DNA of 64,000 nucleotides, taken from contig NZ_CP134772.1 in assembly GCF_031882575.1 (NCBI RefSeq), forward strand, positions 514,001-578,000, read 5' to 3'. The notes under the pieces are model-generated. The model had not been told where the DNA came from. It saw only the letters and a program-made list of their open reading frames with translations, and made no database searches. How positions within the stretch are numbered: position 1 is the first letter of the stretch; the number at the start of each line of letters is the position of its first letter. This stretch comes from Pseudomonas sp. VD-NE ins (GTDB lineage: Bacteria > Pseudomonadota > Gammaproteobacteria > Pseudomonadales > Pseudomonadaceae). Below are positions 46,616-55,792 of this stretch, one piece after another. Made by a program: the position numbers and the translations under genes.

Positions 46616-48121
46616 TTAAGCCCGGCGCTCATGCATCCGCGCCAGTTGCCGCTCGAGCATCGATGGATAAGGCTCCATCAATCGCTCCACACAGCAAGCA
46701 CCCTCAGGGCTGGCGATCGGCCGGATCCGCGCGCGCTGTCGGATCAACGCATCGTCACTGATCTTGCGTTCAACCAGCAGCAGGTTGCGGCTGTGCTGCG
46801 ACAAGGCCAGGGCATCCTGCGCCGAATCGGTCAGCAACAGATCAATCTGGCTCAGACCAAACAGCTCATCACCCAAGGTCAGGCCCAACTGCAATTGCAA
46901 GGTAATGCCACTGTCCGCGACTTCAATCTGCAACTGATGACCCAATGCCCGCAGCAGTTCACCGCAGCAGATCGCGTTGGTCAGGTAATCGTCGCCGCTG
47001 TCTTCGGTGTGGAACAGCATCAGCGTGCTGCCGTCGTTCAGGGTTTCGATTTCGCCCTGATACAACGAAGCGGCCTGATCGAGGCAGTCGCGATAGCGTT
47101 CCTGCAATTCTTCCAGGCGTGCCCGTGGCAAGCGGCGCAGTTGCTCCTGCGAGCCCAGTTGCACGGCCAGCACGGCGGTGTGCTGCGGCACGCTTGGCGA
47201 CGGTTGGCGGATAATGGGTTGGGGCGCGACATTGAGCGACTCGTCTCGCAGGTCGGCGAATGCGTCATCGTCATCATCGTCTTCGACGGTGCTGACCAAA
47301 TGTCGCGGCGCCGGCTTCTGCGCAGCCATCGGACGGGTTTCGTCGAAACTCGGATCACGCAAGTTGCGCACCTCGAATTCCGGCTCGTCCTCTTCGTCCT
47401 CGAACTCAGGCTCCGGTTCAGGTGCAGGCTCCGGCGCGTAGTTGGCGTGCAGCTGACGCGCCAGATCGCCGATTTCATCCTGACGATCGATGCCCGGCGT
47501 GTGCTCGTCGATACGGCGCAACCAGACGCGCAATTGCAGCAACGGCGTCGACAGGTAGCGACCCATGCGCAGGCTCAAGGCCAGCGACAGCGCCAAAAGA
47601 ATCCCACTGAGAATGCCCATGCTTTGCAGGCTGATGGTCATTGGCTGCTGGAACTGATCCATGTCCAGGCTGATGCGCAGTTGCCCGGCGGTCACGTCCT
47701 GGAAGGTGATCTTGCTCTCGTACATGCCTTCGGCTTCGCCCAGCAGGCTGTGCTTGGGCCGCTGACCGGACTCGGCGAGGATGCGGTTATCCACGCTGTA
47801 GATCGCCGCGTGGGCCACCAGTTTGTTCTTGGTCAGGTTGTTGAGCAGCACGTTGAGGCTGAGGATGTCGTTGGACACCAACAGCTCGGTGGCCGAGGTC
47901 GCGGTCTGCGTGGTCAGGCTTTCGCCCAGCGCATCGGCCTGCTGGTGCATGGCCTGCTTGAATTGCAAACCCATCACGCCGGCATAGATCACCAGGGCCA
48001 GAGCGACCAGGATCACGTTATGGCTGGCAATGCGCAATGCAATCGGTACACGGCGGTGGCGCAGTGCACGGAAGATCAGCAGGAAGAAGTTATCGGTTTT
48101 AACTGGCGTGGGCCGGTTCAC
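46616..48121 (-). CDS. YtjB/AhpA-like membrane protein
   Basis: A 501-residue protein. Two membrane helices (about residues 30-50 and 160-185) flank a periplasmic domain, as in the YtjB/SMP family, whose gene also neighbours serB in enterobacteria. A HAMP-like segment (YLSTPLLQLRVWLRRIDEHT) follows, then a long acidic linker rich in Glu, Pro and Asp (about residues 230-290) and a C-terminal cyclase-like domain without obvious catalytic motifs. In pseudomonads such proteins are annotated AhpA. It may be a membrane sensor or scaffold. A promoter-like pair lies upstream. Confidence 0.75.
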   Translation of the reverse strand: MNRPTPVKTDNFFLLIFRALRHRRVPIALRIASHNVILVALALVIYAGVMGLQFKQAMHQQADALGESLTTQTATSATELLVSNDILSLNVLLNNLTKNKLVAHAAIYSVDNRILAESGQRPKHSLLGEAEGMYESKITFQDVTAGQLRISLDMDQFQQPMTISLQSMGILSGILLALSLALSLRMGRYLSTPLLQLRVWLRRIDEHTPGIDRQDEIGDLARQLHANYAPEPAPEPEPEFEDEEDEPEFEVRNLRDPSFDETRPMAAQKPAPRHLVSTVEDDDDDDAFADLRDESLNVAPQPIIRQPSPSVPQHTAVLAVQLGSQEQLRRLPRARLEELQERYRDCLDQAASLYQGEIETLNDGSTLMLFHTEDSGDDYLTNAICCGELLRALGHQLQIEVADSGITLQLQLGLTLGDELFGLSQIDLLLTDSAQDALALSQHSRNLLLVERKISDDALIRQRARIRPIASPEGACCVERLMEPYPSMLERQLARMHERRA

Positions 48122-48156
48122 TGAGCTCGGCTCTTTTGTCCGTGAAGTTGACGCGC

Positions 48157-48184
48157 AGTATAGCGACAGGCCCTAGACCGGCAA
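48157..48184 (-). promoter_or_regulatory. Putative sigma-70 promoter for the YtjB/AhpA-like gene
   Basis: Read on the minus strand, TTGCCG (48184-48179) and TATACT (48162-48157) are 16 bp apart, about 35 bp before the start codon at 48121. The -10 lies in GCTATACTGCGC, a form common at Pseudomonas promoters. Confidence 0.45.
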
Positions 48185-48255
48185 AGCGCTCGCGGTGCCC
48201 GATGGTCACTGAAAGTGGGTAGAATGCGGTTTTTTTCCAGTTGCGGGGGTGCGCG

Positions 48256-49470
48256 TTGCGCGAAATCGTCCTGATTAACATCACGGGAGTCGACCGTCCG
48301 GGTCTGACGGCAGCCATTACCGGTGTTCTGGCACAAGGTGGTGTGAACATTCTCGACATCGGTCAGGCGGTGATCCACGACACCCTGTCGTTCGGCATCC
48401 TGGTTGAAATTCCCGATTCCGAGCAGGGTAAATCCGTGCTCAAGGACATCCTGTTCAAGGGCTACGAGCTCGACCAGCAGGTGCGTTTCACGCCGGTGTC
48501 CGAAGAGGATTATCAGCAATGGGTGGGCAATCAGGGCAAGAAGCGTCACATCGTCACCCTGCTGACCCGCAAAGTGACCGCTGGCCAATTGCAGGCCGTC
48601 AGCTCGATCACCGCCAAATATGGTCTGAACATCGATCACATCGACCGTCTGTCGGGTCGCATGCCGCTGGACACGCCAGCCGACAAAGGCAAAGGCTGCA
48701 TCGAGTTCTCCGTCCGTGGCGAAGCGGCTGATCCGCAGGCGCTGCGTGCCGAATTCCTCAGCGTTGCCCAAGAGCTGAACGTCGACATCGCCTTCCAGGA
48801 AGATTCGCTGTTCCGTCGCAACCGTCGTCTGGCGGTGTTCGACATGGATTCGACCTTGATCGAAGCCGAGGTCATCGACGAACTGGCCAAGGCTGCCGGG
48901 GTTGGCGAACAAGTCTCCGAAATCACTGAGCGGGCCATGGCCGGCGAACTGGATTTCCGCGCCAGCTTCAAAGAACGTCTGGCCTTGCTTAAAGGTCTGG
49001 ATGTCAGCGTGCTGAATTCGATCGGTGCTTCGCTACGTCTGACCGAGGGCGCCGAAACGCTGTTCGCCGAACTCAAGCGTCTGGGTTACAAGACCGCGAT
49101 CCTCTCTGGCGGCTTCACTTATTTCGCCAAGCAATTGCAGGCCAAGCTCGGCATCGACTACGTGTTCGCCAACGAACTGGAAGTAGTTGATGGCAAGTGT
49201 ACTGGCGTGGCGATCGAGCCGATCGTCGATGCCCAGCGCAAGGCTGATTTGCTGAAAGAGCTGGCGCACAAGGAAGGTTTGCGTCTGGAGCAGACCATCG
49301 CGGTCGGCGACGGCGCGAATGACCTACCGATGCTGGCAATTGCCGGGTTGGGTGTGGCGTTCCGCGCCAAACCACTGGTCAAGCAGTCGGCGAAGCAGGC
49401 GATTTCGACGTTGGGGCTGGATGGCGTGTTGTATCTGCTGGGTTTCCGCGATCGTGACGGGCAGCTCTGA
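48256..49470 (+). CDS. serB: Phosphoserine phosphatase with tandem ACT region
   Basis: From TTG 48256 the 404-residue protein starts MREIVLINITGVDRPGLTAA, the usual pseudomonad SerB start. The N-terminal half has two ACT-type regulatory regions (residues 1-170). The HAD phosphatase domain has FDMDSTLIEAEVID near residue 195, an SGGF motif and GDGANDLPML. It makes L-serine from phosphoserine. The upstream TTG at 48241 is 15 bases earlier, before or within the presumed ribosome-binding region. Confidence 0.95.
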   Translation: MREIVLINITGVDRPGLTAAITGVLAQGGVNILDIGQAVIHDTLSFGILVEIPDSEQGKSVLKDILFKGYELDQQVRFTPVSEEDYQQWVGNQGKKRHIVTLLTRKVTAGQLQAVSSITAKYGLNIDHIDRLSGRMPLDTPADKGKGCIEFSVRGEAADPQALRAEFLSVAQELNVDIAFQEDSLFRRNRRLAVFDMDSTLIEAEVIDELAKAAGVGEQVSEITERAMAGELDFRASFKERLALLKGLDVSVLNSIGASLRLTEGAETLFAELKRLGYKTAILSGGFTYFAKQLQAKLGIDYVFANELEVVDGKCTGVAIEPIVDAQRKADLLKELAHKEGLRLEQTIAVGDGANDLPMLAIAGLGVAFRAKPLVKQSAKQAISTLGLDGVLYLLGFRDRDGQL

Positions 49471-49495
49471 GAGCTCTATCGCCTGACTTGGCCTC

Positions 49496-49560
49496 TTCGC
49501 GAGCAGGCTCGCTCCCACAGTGGAAATGCATTCCAGTGTGGGAGCGAGCCTGCTCGCGAA
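49496..49560. repeat. REP-type palindrome after serB
   Basis: Perfect 24-bp arms (49496-49519 and 49537-49560) contain GTGGGAGCGAGCCTGCTCGC, the commonest intergenic REP core of the P. fluorescens group. The centre, GTGGAAATGCATTCCA, extends the dyad with one mismatch. It lies between the convergent serB and PilZ genes and may also help terminate both. Confidence 0.9.
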
Positions 49561-49589
49561 GGTAGCGCCGCCGATCCATTGGCGGGCAC

Positions 49590-51344
49590 TTAAAGCGACT
49601 TCCACAACGAATCGAAATCCTCCTCACTCCCGCCATTTTTCGCAGCCTCCAGCGAGCGATAGGCAAACTGATTGAAGCTGTGCGTGCTCGCCACCCGTCG
49701 ATCCAGCCCGGCGCGGTGTTCTTCGCCCTGGGTGTTGATCAGCACTTTACTGCCTTCCTGAAACGGCAAGCGCGGCGCCAGCAAGGTTGCCGGCAAATCT
49801 ATCGCACTGATCTCCGGTAACAATAATCCGCGCAAATACTGACTGTGATCGTCCCGTGAGCGCACCAGTTGCAGGCCGCAAGGCTGGGCATGTGGCGCCA
49901 CCAGCTCAATGCCCATTTGCATGCCGCCGCCGCGCACCTGGCGGATCCAGCGAATGACCGCGATGCTCCAGCCCAGACTGACGCTGTCGTGGATGCCGAG
50001 CATTTCTCCGGCCTGCAACTCGGCGGGCACTTCATTTGGCCACGCCAGGCAATAACCACCGGGGCTGTGATTGATCACCTGTAGCGCGTAGGTCGGGTAA
50101 TGCGGTGTACTGTCGGTGCCGCTTTCGTCCTCGAGCAAATGGTCGTACTGGATTTCCTCGTAAGGCAAAAATTCATCAGTTTTGCTCTGCGGTGCAGCGT
50201 CGAAGGCTTGGCTCCAACTGTCCTTTTCACCTTTGGCGACGGCACTGCTGAAATTCGCCGAGCGCGTTCCGGGGTGCTTGAGCAGCTCGCTGAAACTGCG
50301 CTCGCCACCCAGATAAAAGTGCAGGGCGCTCATGCCCACGCACACGGTCAGATGTCCTTGGCCGACGGTGCGCTGAAAGCTGCGCTCGGCGGCTTGTCCC
50401 CAGGTGGCGTGCAGGTGTTGCAGGGTGTCGAAGCTCAGCCCGGGCGGAACGGGCAGCGGCGTCGATGTGGGTTGATGCTGCAAATGCGCTTCGATGGCGT
50501 TCACCAGCGGCTGCGGATCGAAGCCGAGCAATCCGGCCTGTTCTTCGCTGCGAAACATGTTGCGATAGCGCGGGCCGGCATCGATTGCCGGGCTGATCGC
50601 AAACAGGCCTTCGCTTGAGCGACCGGGATGTAATTTGAGCAGGGCGCTCCACGGTTCGAGCACTTCGGCCAATCGGGCGATCTGGTTCTGCCGCAATTGA
50701 TTGCAGCGGGCACTGCCCAGGAGCAGGGCAGCGATGTAAGTCTGTTCCAGCGTGAGTTCGGTGGTAAGGCTGGCGAGATCGTCGTGGACCCGGCGCTGTT
50801 GCAGTTGCAGTTCGCAGGTGATGCGATACAACTGATGCAGTTCGAACCACGCATGCTCCGGTGGCGAGCTATACAGCTGCGTGGCGCGCAGCACCTGGCC
50901 TTTGAGTGCATGGGCCGCCCGTTGCAGGGCGGTGCTGACCAACGCCGCACGATCCTTGCTGTACTTCGGCGCAATTCGCAGCACGATTTGCTTGTAGCCG
51001 ATGGCCAGATGGCTTTGTAGTGCCTGGCACAGATTGCTGATCTTGCGCGAACGCTCGTCGAGCATGATCGCCTGATGCAGGAAGTGCCGCTCCAGATGCT
51101 GGCAGACGAAATACACCTCGGGGCGCAGCAGCTCCAGCAGGTTGAGGCGGTTGTCGCTGGGCGTGAGCAACTGGTTGAGTTCGCCCAGGCCTTGATACAG
51201 CAGGCGGGCGGTTTCGCCGATGTTGGCCTTGGGCAGGCCGGCGATCCAGCGCTTGAGGTCGCGCGGGGTGGCTTCGCAAAACGACAGGCGCGTTTGCGTC
51301 GGGATCGGGGCGCTCAGCGGTGGGGCGGAGATGGTCTGGCTCAT
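49590..51344 (-). CDS. PilZ-domain protein of about 584 residues
   Basis: From the ATG at 51344 (MSQTISAPPLSAP) the protein has 584 residues; an ATG at 51356 is nearly as good. Residues 1 to about 330 are a helical region of unknown fold. A PilZ-like domain near 415-510 has VINHSPGGYCLAW (the NxSxxG motif), but I see no RxxxR motif before it, which is normally needed for c-di-GMP. In PAO1 the homologue PA4958 sits beside fimX; no fimX is present here. Confidence 0.8.
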   Translation of the reverse strand: MSQTISAPPLSAPIPTQTRLSFCEATPRDLKRWIAGLPKANIGETARLLYQGLGELNQLLTPSDNRLNLLELLRPEVYFVCQHLERHFLHQAIMLDERSRKISNLCQALQSHLAIGYKQIVLRIAPKYSKDRAALVSTALQRAAHALKGQVLRATQLYSSPPEHAWFELHQLYRITCELQLQQRRVHDDLASLTTELTLEQTYIAALLLGSARCNQLRQNQIARLAEVLEPWSALLKLHPGRSSEGLFAISPAIDAGPRYRNMFRSEEQAGLLGFDPQPLVNAIEAHLQHQPTSTPLPVPPGLSFDTLQHLHATWGQAAERSFQRTVGQGHLTVCVGMSALHFYLGGERSFSELLKHPGTRSANFSSAVAKGEKDSWSQAFDAAPQSKTDEFLPYEEIQYDHLLEDESGTDSTPHYPTYALQVINHSPGGYCLAWPNEVPAELQAGEMLGIHDSVSLGWSIAVIRWIRQVRGGGMQMGIELVAPHAQPCGLQLVRSRDDHSQYLRGLLLPEISAIDLPATLLAPRLPFQEGSKVLINTQGEEHRAGLDRRVASTHSFNQFAYRSLEAAKNGGSEEDFDSLWKSL

Positions 51345-51386
51345 GCCAAAAACCATAGCAGCAAATGGACGAACCGGCCTTGAACC

Positions 51387-51471
51387 TGTAGGAGCTGCCG
51401 AAGGCTGCGATCTTTTGATGTTGATTTTAGAAACCAGGATCAGAAGATCGCAGCCTGCGGCAGCTCCTACA
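51387..51471. repeat. Long inverted repeat, TGTAGGAGCTGCCG family
   Basis: The left arm (51387-51416) is identical to the right arm of the palindrome at 30615-30644. The right arm (51443-51471) pairs with it with a few mismatches around a 26-nt loop. It lies between psd and the PilZ gene, both on the minus strand. Confidence 0.85.
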
Positions 51472-51495
51472 AGGGGGCGACCGTCAGTCCGGGGA

Positions 51496-52356
51496 TCAGG
51501 CTGTTGGCAGCGCCAAGCCTTGGCCCATCTGCACTGGCGAACCGGCGACCAGTTCTTCAGCCCATTTAACCTGATCCGGCCCGAACAGCACGATCGCGGT
51601 CGAACCCAGCTTGAAGCGGCCCAGTTCGGCACCTTTCTCCAAGTGAATCGGCGCGCGCGCGGCTTCGTCGTAGCGGAAGGTTTTCAGTTCACGCTTCGGC
51701 GGCGTGACCAGGCCGGCCCACACGGTTTCGATCGAAGCGACGATCATCGCGCCCACCAGCACCACAGCCATCGGCCCGCGTTCGGTGTCGAAGATGCACG
51801 CCACGCGCTCGTTACGGGCGAACAGTTCCGGAACGTTTTCAGCGGTGGTCTGATTCACCGAGAAGATCCGGCCCGGGATGTAGACCATTTCGCGCAGGGT
51901 GCCGGCCAGCGGCATGTGCACGCGGTGGTAGTCCTTCGGCGACAGGTAAATGGTGGCGAAGTCGCCGCCCATGAACGGCGCTGCGTTGGCTGCATCACCG
52001 CCGAGCAATTCGAGCACGCTGAAGCTATGGCCCTTGGCCTGGAACACGCGACCATGTTCGATCGGGCCGAGTTGGCTGACTGCGCCGTCGGCCGGGCTGA
52101 GGATCGCACCCGGGGTTTCGTCCAGCGGACGCGCGCCGTCTTTCAGGGCGCGGGTGAAGAAGGCGTTGAAGTGCTCGTAAGCGGTCAGGTCTTCGACCAG
52201 CGCTTGCGACATGTCCACTTGATAACGCTTGGCGAACCACTGGGTGAAGGCATTTTTGAACCAGCGCACGCGGCATTCGGCAATGCAGCCGGCCAGGCGC
52301 GACAGCAGGTGATGAGGCAGCAGGTACTGGCTGAGGATAAACAGACGCTCTTTCAT
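51496..52356 (-). CDS. psd: Phosphatidylserine decarboxylase proenzyme
   Basis: A 286-residue protein of the bacterial membrane type. The self-cleavage site LGST (Ser252 becomes the pyruvoyl group) lies in [14 protein letters not shown], and the catalytic [12 protein letters not shown] precedes it. It makes phosphatidylethanolamine. It lies 9 bp downstream of rhdA on the same strand, so the two probably form an operon, as in PAO1. Confidence 0.95.
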   Translation of the reverse strand: MKERLFILSQYLLPHHLLSRLAGCIAECRVRWFKNAFTQWFAKRYQVDMSQALVEDLTAYEHFNAFFTRALKDGARPLDETPGAILSPADGAVSQLGPIEHGRVFQAKGHSFSVLELLGGDAANAAPFMGGDFATIYLSPKDYHRVHMPLAGTLREMVYIPGRIFSVNQTTAENVPELFARNERVACIFDTERGPMAVVLVGAMIVASIETVWAGLVTPPKRELKTFRYDEAARAPIHLEKGAELGRFKLGSTAIVLFGPDQVKWAEELVAGSPVQMGQGLALPTA

Positions 52357-52365
52357 TAGTTGTCC

Positions 52366-53190
52366 TTAAAAACCTTGAATCTCGACAGGCGTGTCAGGGT
52401 GGTTACCCCATTCGCCCCAGGAACCGGCGTAGCCCTTGACCCGCGGATAACCGAGGGACTTGGCCACCAGATAAGTGAAGCCCGACCGGTGGTGGGTCTG
52501 GCAGTGGGTAATGATTTCTTTGTCCTTGGTGATCCCCAGGTCTTCGAGGATCTGCGGCATGTCCGTGCGAATGCGCAGCTGACGAGCCTTGTCCATGCCC
52601 GCCGTCCATTCGAAATTGACCGCGCCGGGGATGTGCCCGGCCTTGGCGGCCAGTACTTTCTCGCCGGAGTATTCCAGCGGCCCGCGCGCATCCCAGATCG
52701 CCAGATCGGCGGCGCCAAGACGACTTTGCAGGTATTCGCGGGTTGCCGTCGGCTCTTCGTGCAGAATCAGCGGCAGCGGGCCACCGACGACCGCCGGCAC
52801 TTGAATCGACATCGGCATGCCATCTGCCAGCCAGGCTGGCAGACCACCGTCTATATAGTGGTATTTGTCGTGACCGATCACGTCGAGCAGCCAGATGAAA
52901 CGTCCGGCCCAGCCGCCACCTTCGTCGTCATACACCACGTAGACCGCGTCTTTGCGATGGCCCAGCTCACCGAACAACGCTTCCAGATCGGCTTTCGCCG
53001 GCAGCAGCCCCGGCGCCGGCGGCTGGCCAAGCTGCGTGCGTTTCGGGTCGACAAAGCGTGCGCCGGGGAGATGACCTTCGGTATAGCGGGCAGCGCTGGT
53101 CAGATCCACCAGAATCAGTTCAGGGGAATCGAGGCGCGGGAGCAGGTCGCTCGGCTCGATGACGAGCGGCAAGCCAGAGAAGTCAGACAT
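52366..53190 (-). CDS. rhdA: Thiosulfate sulfurtransferase (rhodanese)
   Basis: From the ATG at 53190 (MSDFSGLPLVIEPSDLLP) the protein has 274 residues in two rhodanese modules. The C-terminal active loop is CQTHHRSG with Cys230, the same loop and number as in Azotobacter vinelandii RhdA. It moves sulfane sulfur to thiol acceptors. An in-frame ATG at 53208 is not favoured. Confidence 0.93.
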   Translation of the reverse strand: MSDFSGLPLVIEPSDLLPRLDSPELILVDLTSAARYTEGHLPGARFVDPKRTQLGQPPAPGLLPAKADLEALFGELGHRKDAVYVVYDDEGGGWAGRFIWLLDVIGHDKYHYIDGGLPAWLADGMPMSIQVPAVVGGPLPLILHEEPTATREYLQSRLGAADLAIWDARGPLEYSGEKVLAAKAGHIPGAVNFEWTAGMDKARQLRIRTDMPQILEDLGITKDKEIITHCQTHHRSGFTYLVAKSLGYPRVKGYAGSWGEWGNHPDTPVEIQGF

Positions 53191-53232
53191 GTGAGGTCTC
53201 CAGGGCACAAAGGGGGGGATTGTAGCGCAGCC

Positions 53233-54771
53233 TCATCGGCCACGGCTGCTAAAGCTGTGCAGGGCTTTTTCGATGCACTGCGCGGTTTTGCCAAAGGCTT
53301 GCACGGTGATGTCGGCGAACGGCCCGCCGCCCTGATCGGCGACGACAATCATGATCACCCGGCCGTTATTGACCAGTGAGCGCAGGAACAGATGCTCGCC
53401 ACGAAACAGTGTGCGCAGGCCCAGTGGCAGCAGCGCGGAGAATTGTGCGTTGTTGTCCGGGGTAATCCGCACTTGCGCCTGTTGCGCCAGCAGCCGTTGC
53501 AACACGCTGCTCTGGCTGACGACAAAATTCAGCGCCGCCGCTTCTTTCGGCAGCCCGGCGGTTTGATTCACGCGCAGATTCGACTGCGTACGGTCGGCCA
53601 TCAGGATCATCACCCGGCGCATGCCGCTGGCGACCAGCGCATCACGGGCGGCGACGGTCAGGCTCATCGCATTAGTGAAGCGGCTGGGCTCGGCGAGCAG
53701 TTCGGCGCATTGCTTGCGCCACTGGCCCAGGTCTTCAGCGCTTGGCGCGGCGGCGGGCAACATGCCGGCCGGCAAACGACGGGTGCCCCACGGCCACAGC
53801 AATGAAACCGCCGGGTGCCACAAATCGGGCATCGCATGCTGACGCGCACTGTTGGCGGCCTGCTGGTGCAACTGTTGTTGCACCTCGTCCATGGAAATTT
53901 GCAGATAAAGGCTGGTGAGGTACTGCCAGCGTTCGCTGTGCGGACTGTCCCAGGCCTGTTGTGCCGACAGCGCCAGACCGTTGGCCAGCAACACGGTGTT
54001 GGCCGGCTGGTTGAGCCAGCGGCGCAGGGTCGGATCGTCGTCGAGGCGATTCTGCTGGCGCAACGGATGTTCGCTGTCGCGGGCGATGCGCAGCACTTTG
54101 ACCAGTTCGCGTTGCTCACTGAGCAGCAGTTTATAGCCCTGCTGCACCCAGATCGGCAGATGCCAGGCCTGCACCAGTGCCTCGGCGATTTTCAGCAGGC
54201 GTACGCCGAACAACTGCTGTTCGACCACGCGCGCCGATTCGCCCTTGTGGATAACCCGCAGTTCCCATTCTTCAAGCAGTTGCGGATAGGTCAGCGCCAA
54301 CGGCCACAACGGTGACAGAAACAGCAGGCTACCCCAATGAATGTCCTGCCACAGCCGCGCCAGGCGACTGGCGAAAAAACCGTTGGCCTGTTGCGTCGCG
54401 TGCTGGCTGATCATTTGCAGCTGGCGCAGGGCCTTGGGGATTTGCATCTGCGGTTCGGCGGGCAGACGCGCCAGCAGTTCTTCGGTGCGGGCAAGGCCGA
54501 GTCGATTGATCGCCACCTCGAGATTTTCCGCTGGCGTGGCCATGGTGCCGTGGGTGTGACGATTCGCCTCACGGATGATGCTCAAGGCCAGTGCCGGGCT
54601 GTCCTGCATCAGGTCGGCGATGTCGCGCAACGAGCTGCGATTGTCACGGATCGCGCGGCAGACTTTGTCGTGAGCCTCTTGCGGCACGGGCAGTCGCACG
54701 CCATCGAGCAACTTTACCCAGCCGTCGAGGGTGGTCGGTTTTGCGTGTGGGACGTTCGTTTCATTAGCCAT
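53233..54771 (-). CDS. HDOD domain protein
   Basis: A 512-residue protein. The HDOD domain occupies about residues 20-215, with LPVPQEAHDKVCRAIRD, LRDIADLMQDSPALALSIIR and EVAINRLGLARTEELLA, a non-catalytic HD relative. The C-terminal part, with LTVAARDALVASGMRRVMIL, has a GAF-like look but no clear catalytic residues. In PAO1 the same position beside motAB is held by PA4955. It diverges from motA and may be a signalling scaffold. Confidence 0.85.
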   Translation of the reverse strand: MANETNVPHAKPTTLDGWVKLLDGVRLPVPQEAHDKVCRAIRDNRSSLRDIADLMQDSPALALSIIREANRHTHGTMATPAENLEVAINRLGLARTEELLARLPAEPQMQIPKALRQLQMISQHATQQANGFFASRLARLWQDIHWGSLLFLSPLWPLALTYPQLLEEWELRVIHKGESARVVEQQLFGVRLLKIAEALVQAWHLPIWVQQGYKLLLSEQRELVKVLRIARDSEHPLRQQNRLDDDPTLRRWLNQPANTVLLANGLALSAQQAWDSPHSERWQYLTSLYLQISMDEVQQQLHQQAANSARQHAMPDLWHPAVSLLWPWGTRRLPAGMLPAAAPSAEDLGQWRKQCAELLAEPSRFTNAMSLTVAARDALVASGMRRVMILMADRTQSNLRVNQTAGLPKEAAALNFVVSQSSVLQRLLAQQAQVRITPDNNAQFSALLPLGLRTLFRGEHLFLRSLVNNGRVIMIVVADQGGGPFADITVQAFGKTAQCIEKALHSFSSRGR

Positions 54772-54842
54772 GTCTGGACGGGATCTTCACTGACTGTAGA
54801 CGCGCCCGGCATGGGCTAAATTGGCTTTTCGCCTGAACTGGC

Positions 54843-54869
54843 TATAGTCTGGCGCAGTTTTGCCGATAA
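54843..54869 (+). promoter_or_regulatory. motA: Sigma-28 (FliA) promoter of motAB
   Basis: TATAGTCT (54843-54850), an 11-bp spacer and GCCGATAA (54862-54869) fit the FliA consensus TAAAGTTT-N11-GCCGATAA with a perfect -10. The predicted start is about 60 bp before motA. Known motility regulons place motAB in the late FliA class. Confidence 0.85.
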
Positions 54870-54937
54870 GTAGAAGAAGAGATTTTTTAACTTCCGAATA
54901 TGACCTTGAACCCGACTTAAGTAAGTACTTTCTACCT

Positions 54938-55789
54938 ATGGCTAAAATTATCGGCATCATCGTCGTATTCGCGAGCGTGCTCGGCGGATACGTGCTCTCC
55001 CACGGCAAGATTGCCGCCCTGATCCAGCCTTTCGAGGTGATGATCATCGGTGGTGCTGCACTCGGTGCATTCCTCCAGGCCAACCCCGGCTACATGACGA
55101 TGCACGTGCTCAAGAAATCCCTGAGCATGTTCAGTTCGCGCTTCAGCCACACTTTCTATCTGGAAGTGCTCGGGCTGATCTACGAGATCCTCAACAAGAG
55201 CCGCCGCGAAGGCATGATGGCCATCGAAGGCGACATCGAAGATGCCGCTGCGAGCCCGATCTTCGCCAAGTACCCGGCAGTGCTCAAAGACGAGCGCATG
55301 ACCGCGTTCATCTGCGATTACCTGCGCATCATGTCTTCCGGCAACATGGCCCCGCACGAGCTGGAAGGCTTGTTCGACATGGAGCTGTACAGCCTCAAGG
55401 AAGACCTCGAGCATCCATCCCACGCGGTGAACGGCATCGCCGACGCCATGCCCGGTTTCGGTATCGTCGCGGCGGTACTCGGTATCGTGGTGACGATGGC
55501 CTCGCTGGGTGAAGGCGATCAGAAGTCGATCGGTCTGCACGTGGGTGCGGCACTTGTGGGTACCTTCTTCGGTATTCTCGCGGCGTACGGTTTCTTCGGT
55601 CCGCTGGCCCACTCGCTGGCCCACGATGCCAAGGAAGAACTGAACGTCTACGAAGCCATCAAGGCCTCGCTGGTGGCTTCGGCTTCCGGCATGCCGCCAT
55701 CGCTGGCGGTCGAGTTCGGTCGCAAGGTGCTGTACCCGGCCCACCGTCCAAGCTTTGCCGAGCTGGAACAAGCTGTTCGCGGTCGCTAA
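54938..55789 (+). CDS. motA: Flagellar motor stator protein MotA
   Basis: From ATG 54938 (MAKIIGIIVVFASVLGGYVL) the protein has 283 residues with four membrane helices and the MotA stretch ADAMPGFGIVAAVLGIVVTM in the third. With MotB it forms the proton-conducting stator. An in-frame ATG at 54860 lies in the promoter and is rejected. motB follows after 3 bp. Confidence 0.95.
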   Translation: MAKIIGIIVVFASVLGGYVLSHGKIAALIQPFEVMIIGGAALGAFLQANPGYMTMHVLKKSLSMFSSRFSHTFYLEVLGLIYEILNKSRREGMMAIEGDIEDAAASPIFAKYPAVLKDERMTAFICDYLRIMSSGNMAPHELEGLFDMELYSLKEDLEHPSHAVNGIADAMPGFGIVAAVLGIVVTMASLGEGDQKSIGLHVGAALVGTFFGILAAYGFFGPLAHSLAHDAKEELNVYEAIKASLVASASGMPPSLAVEFGRKVLYPAHRPSFAELEQAVRGR

Positions 55790-55792
55790 GTC

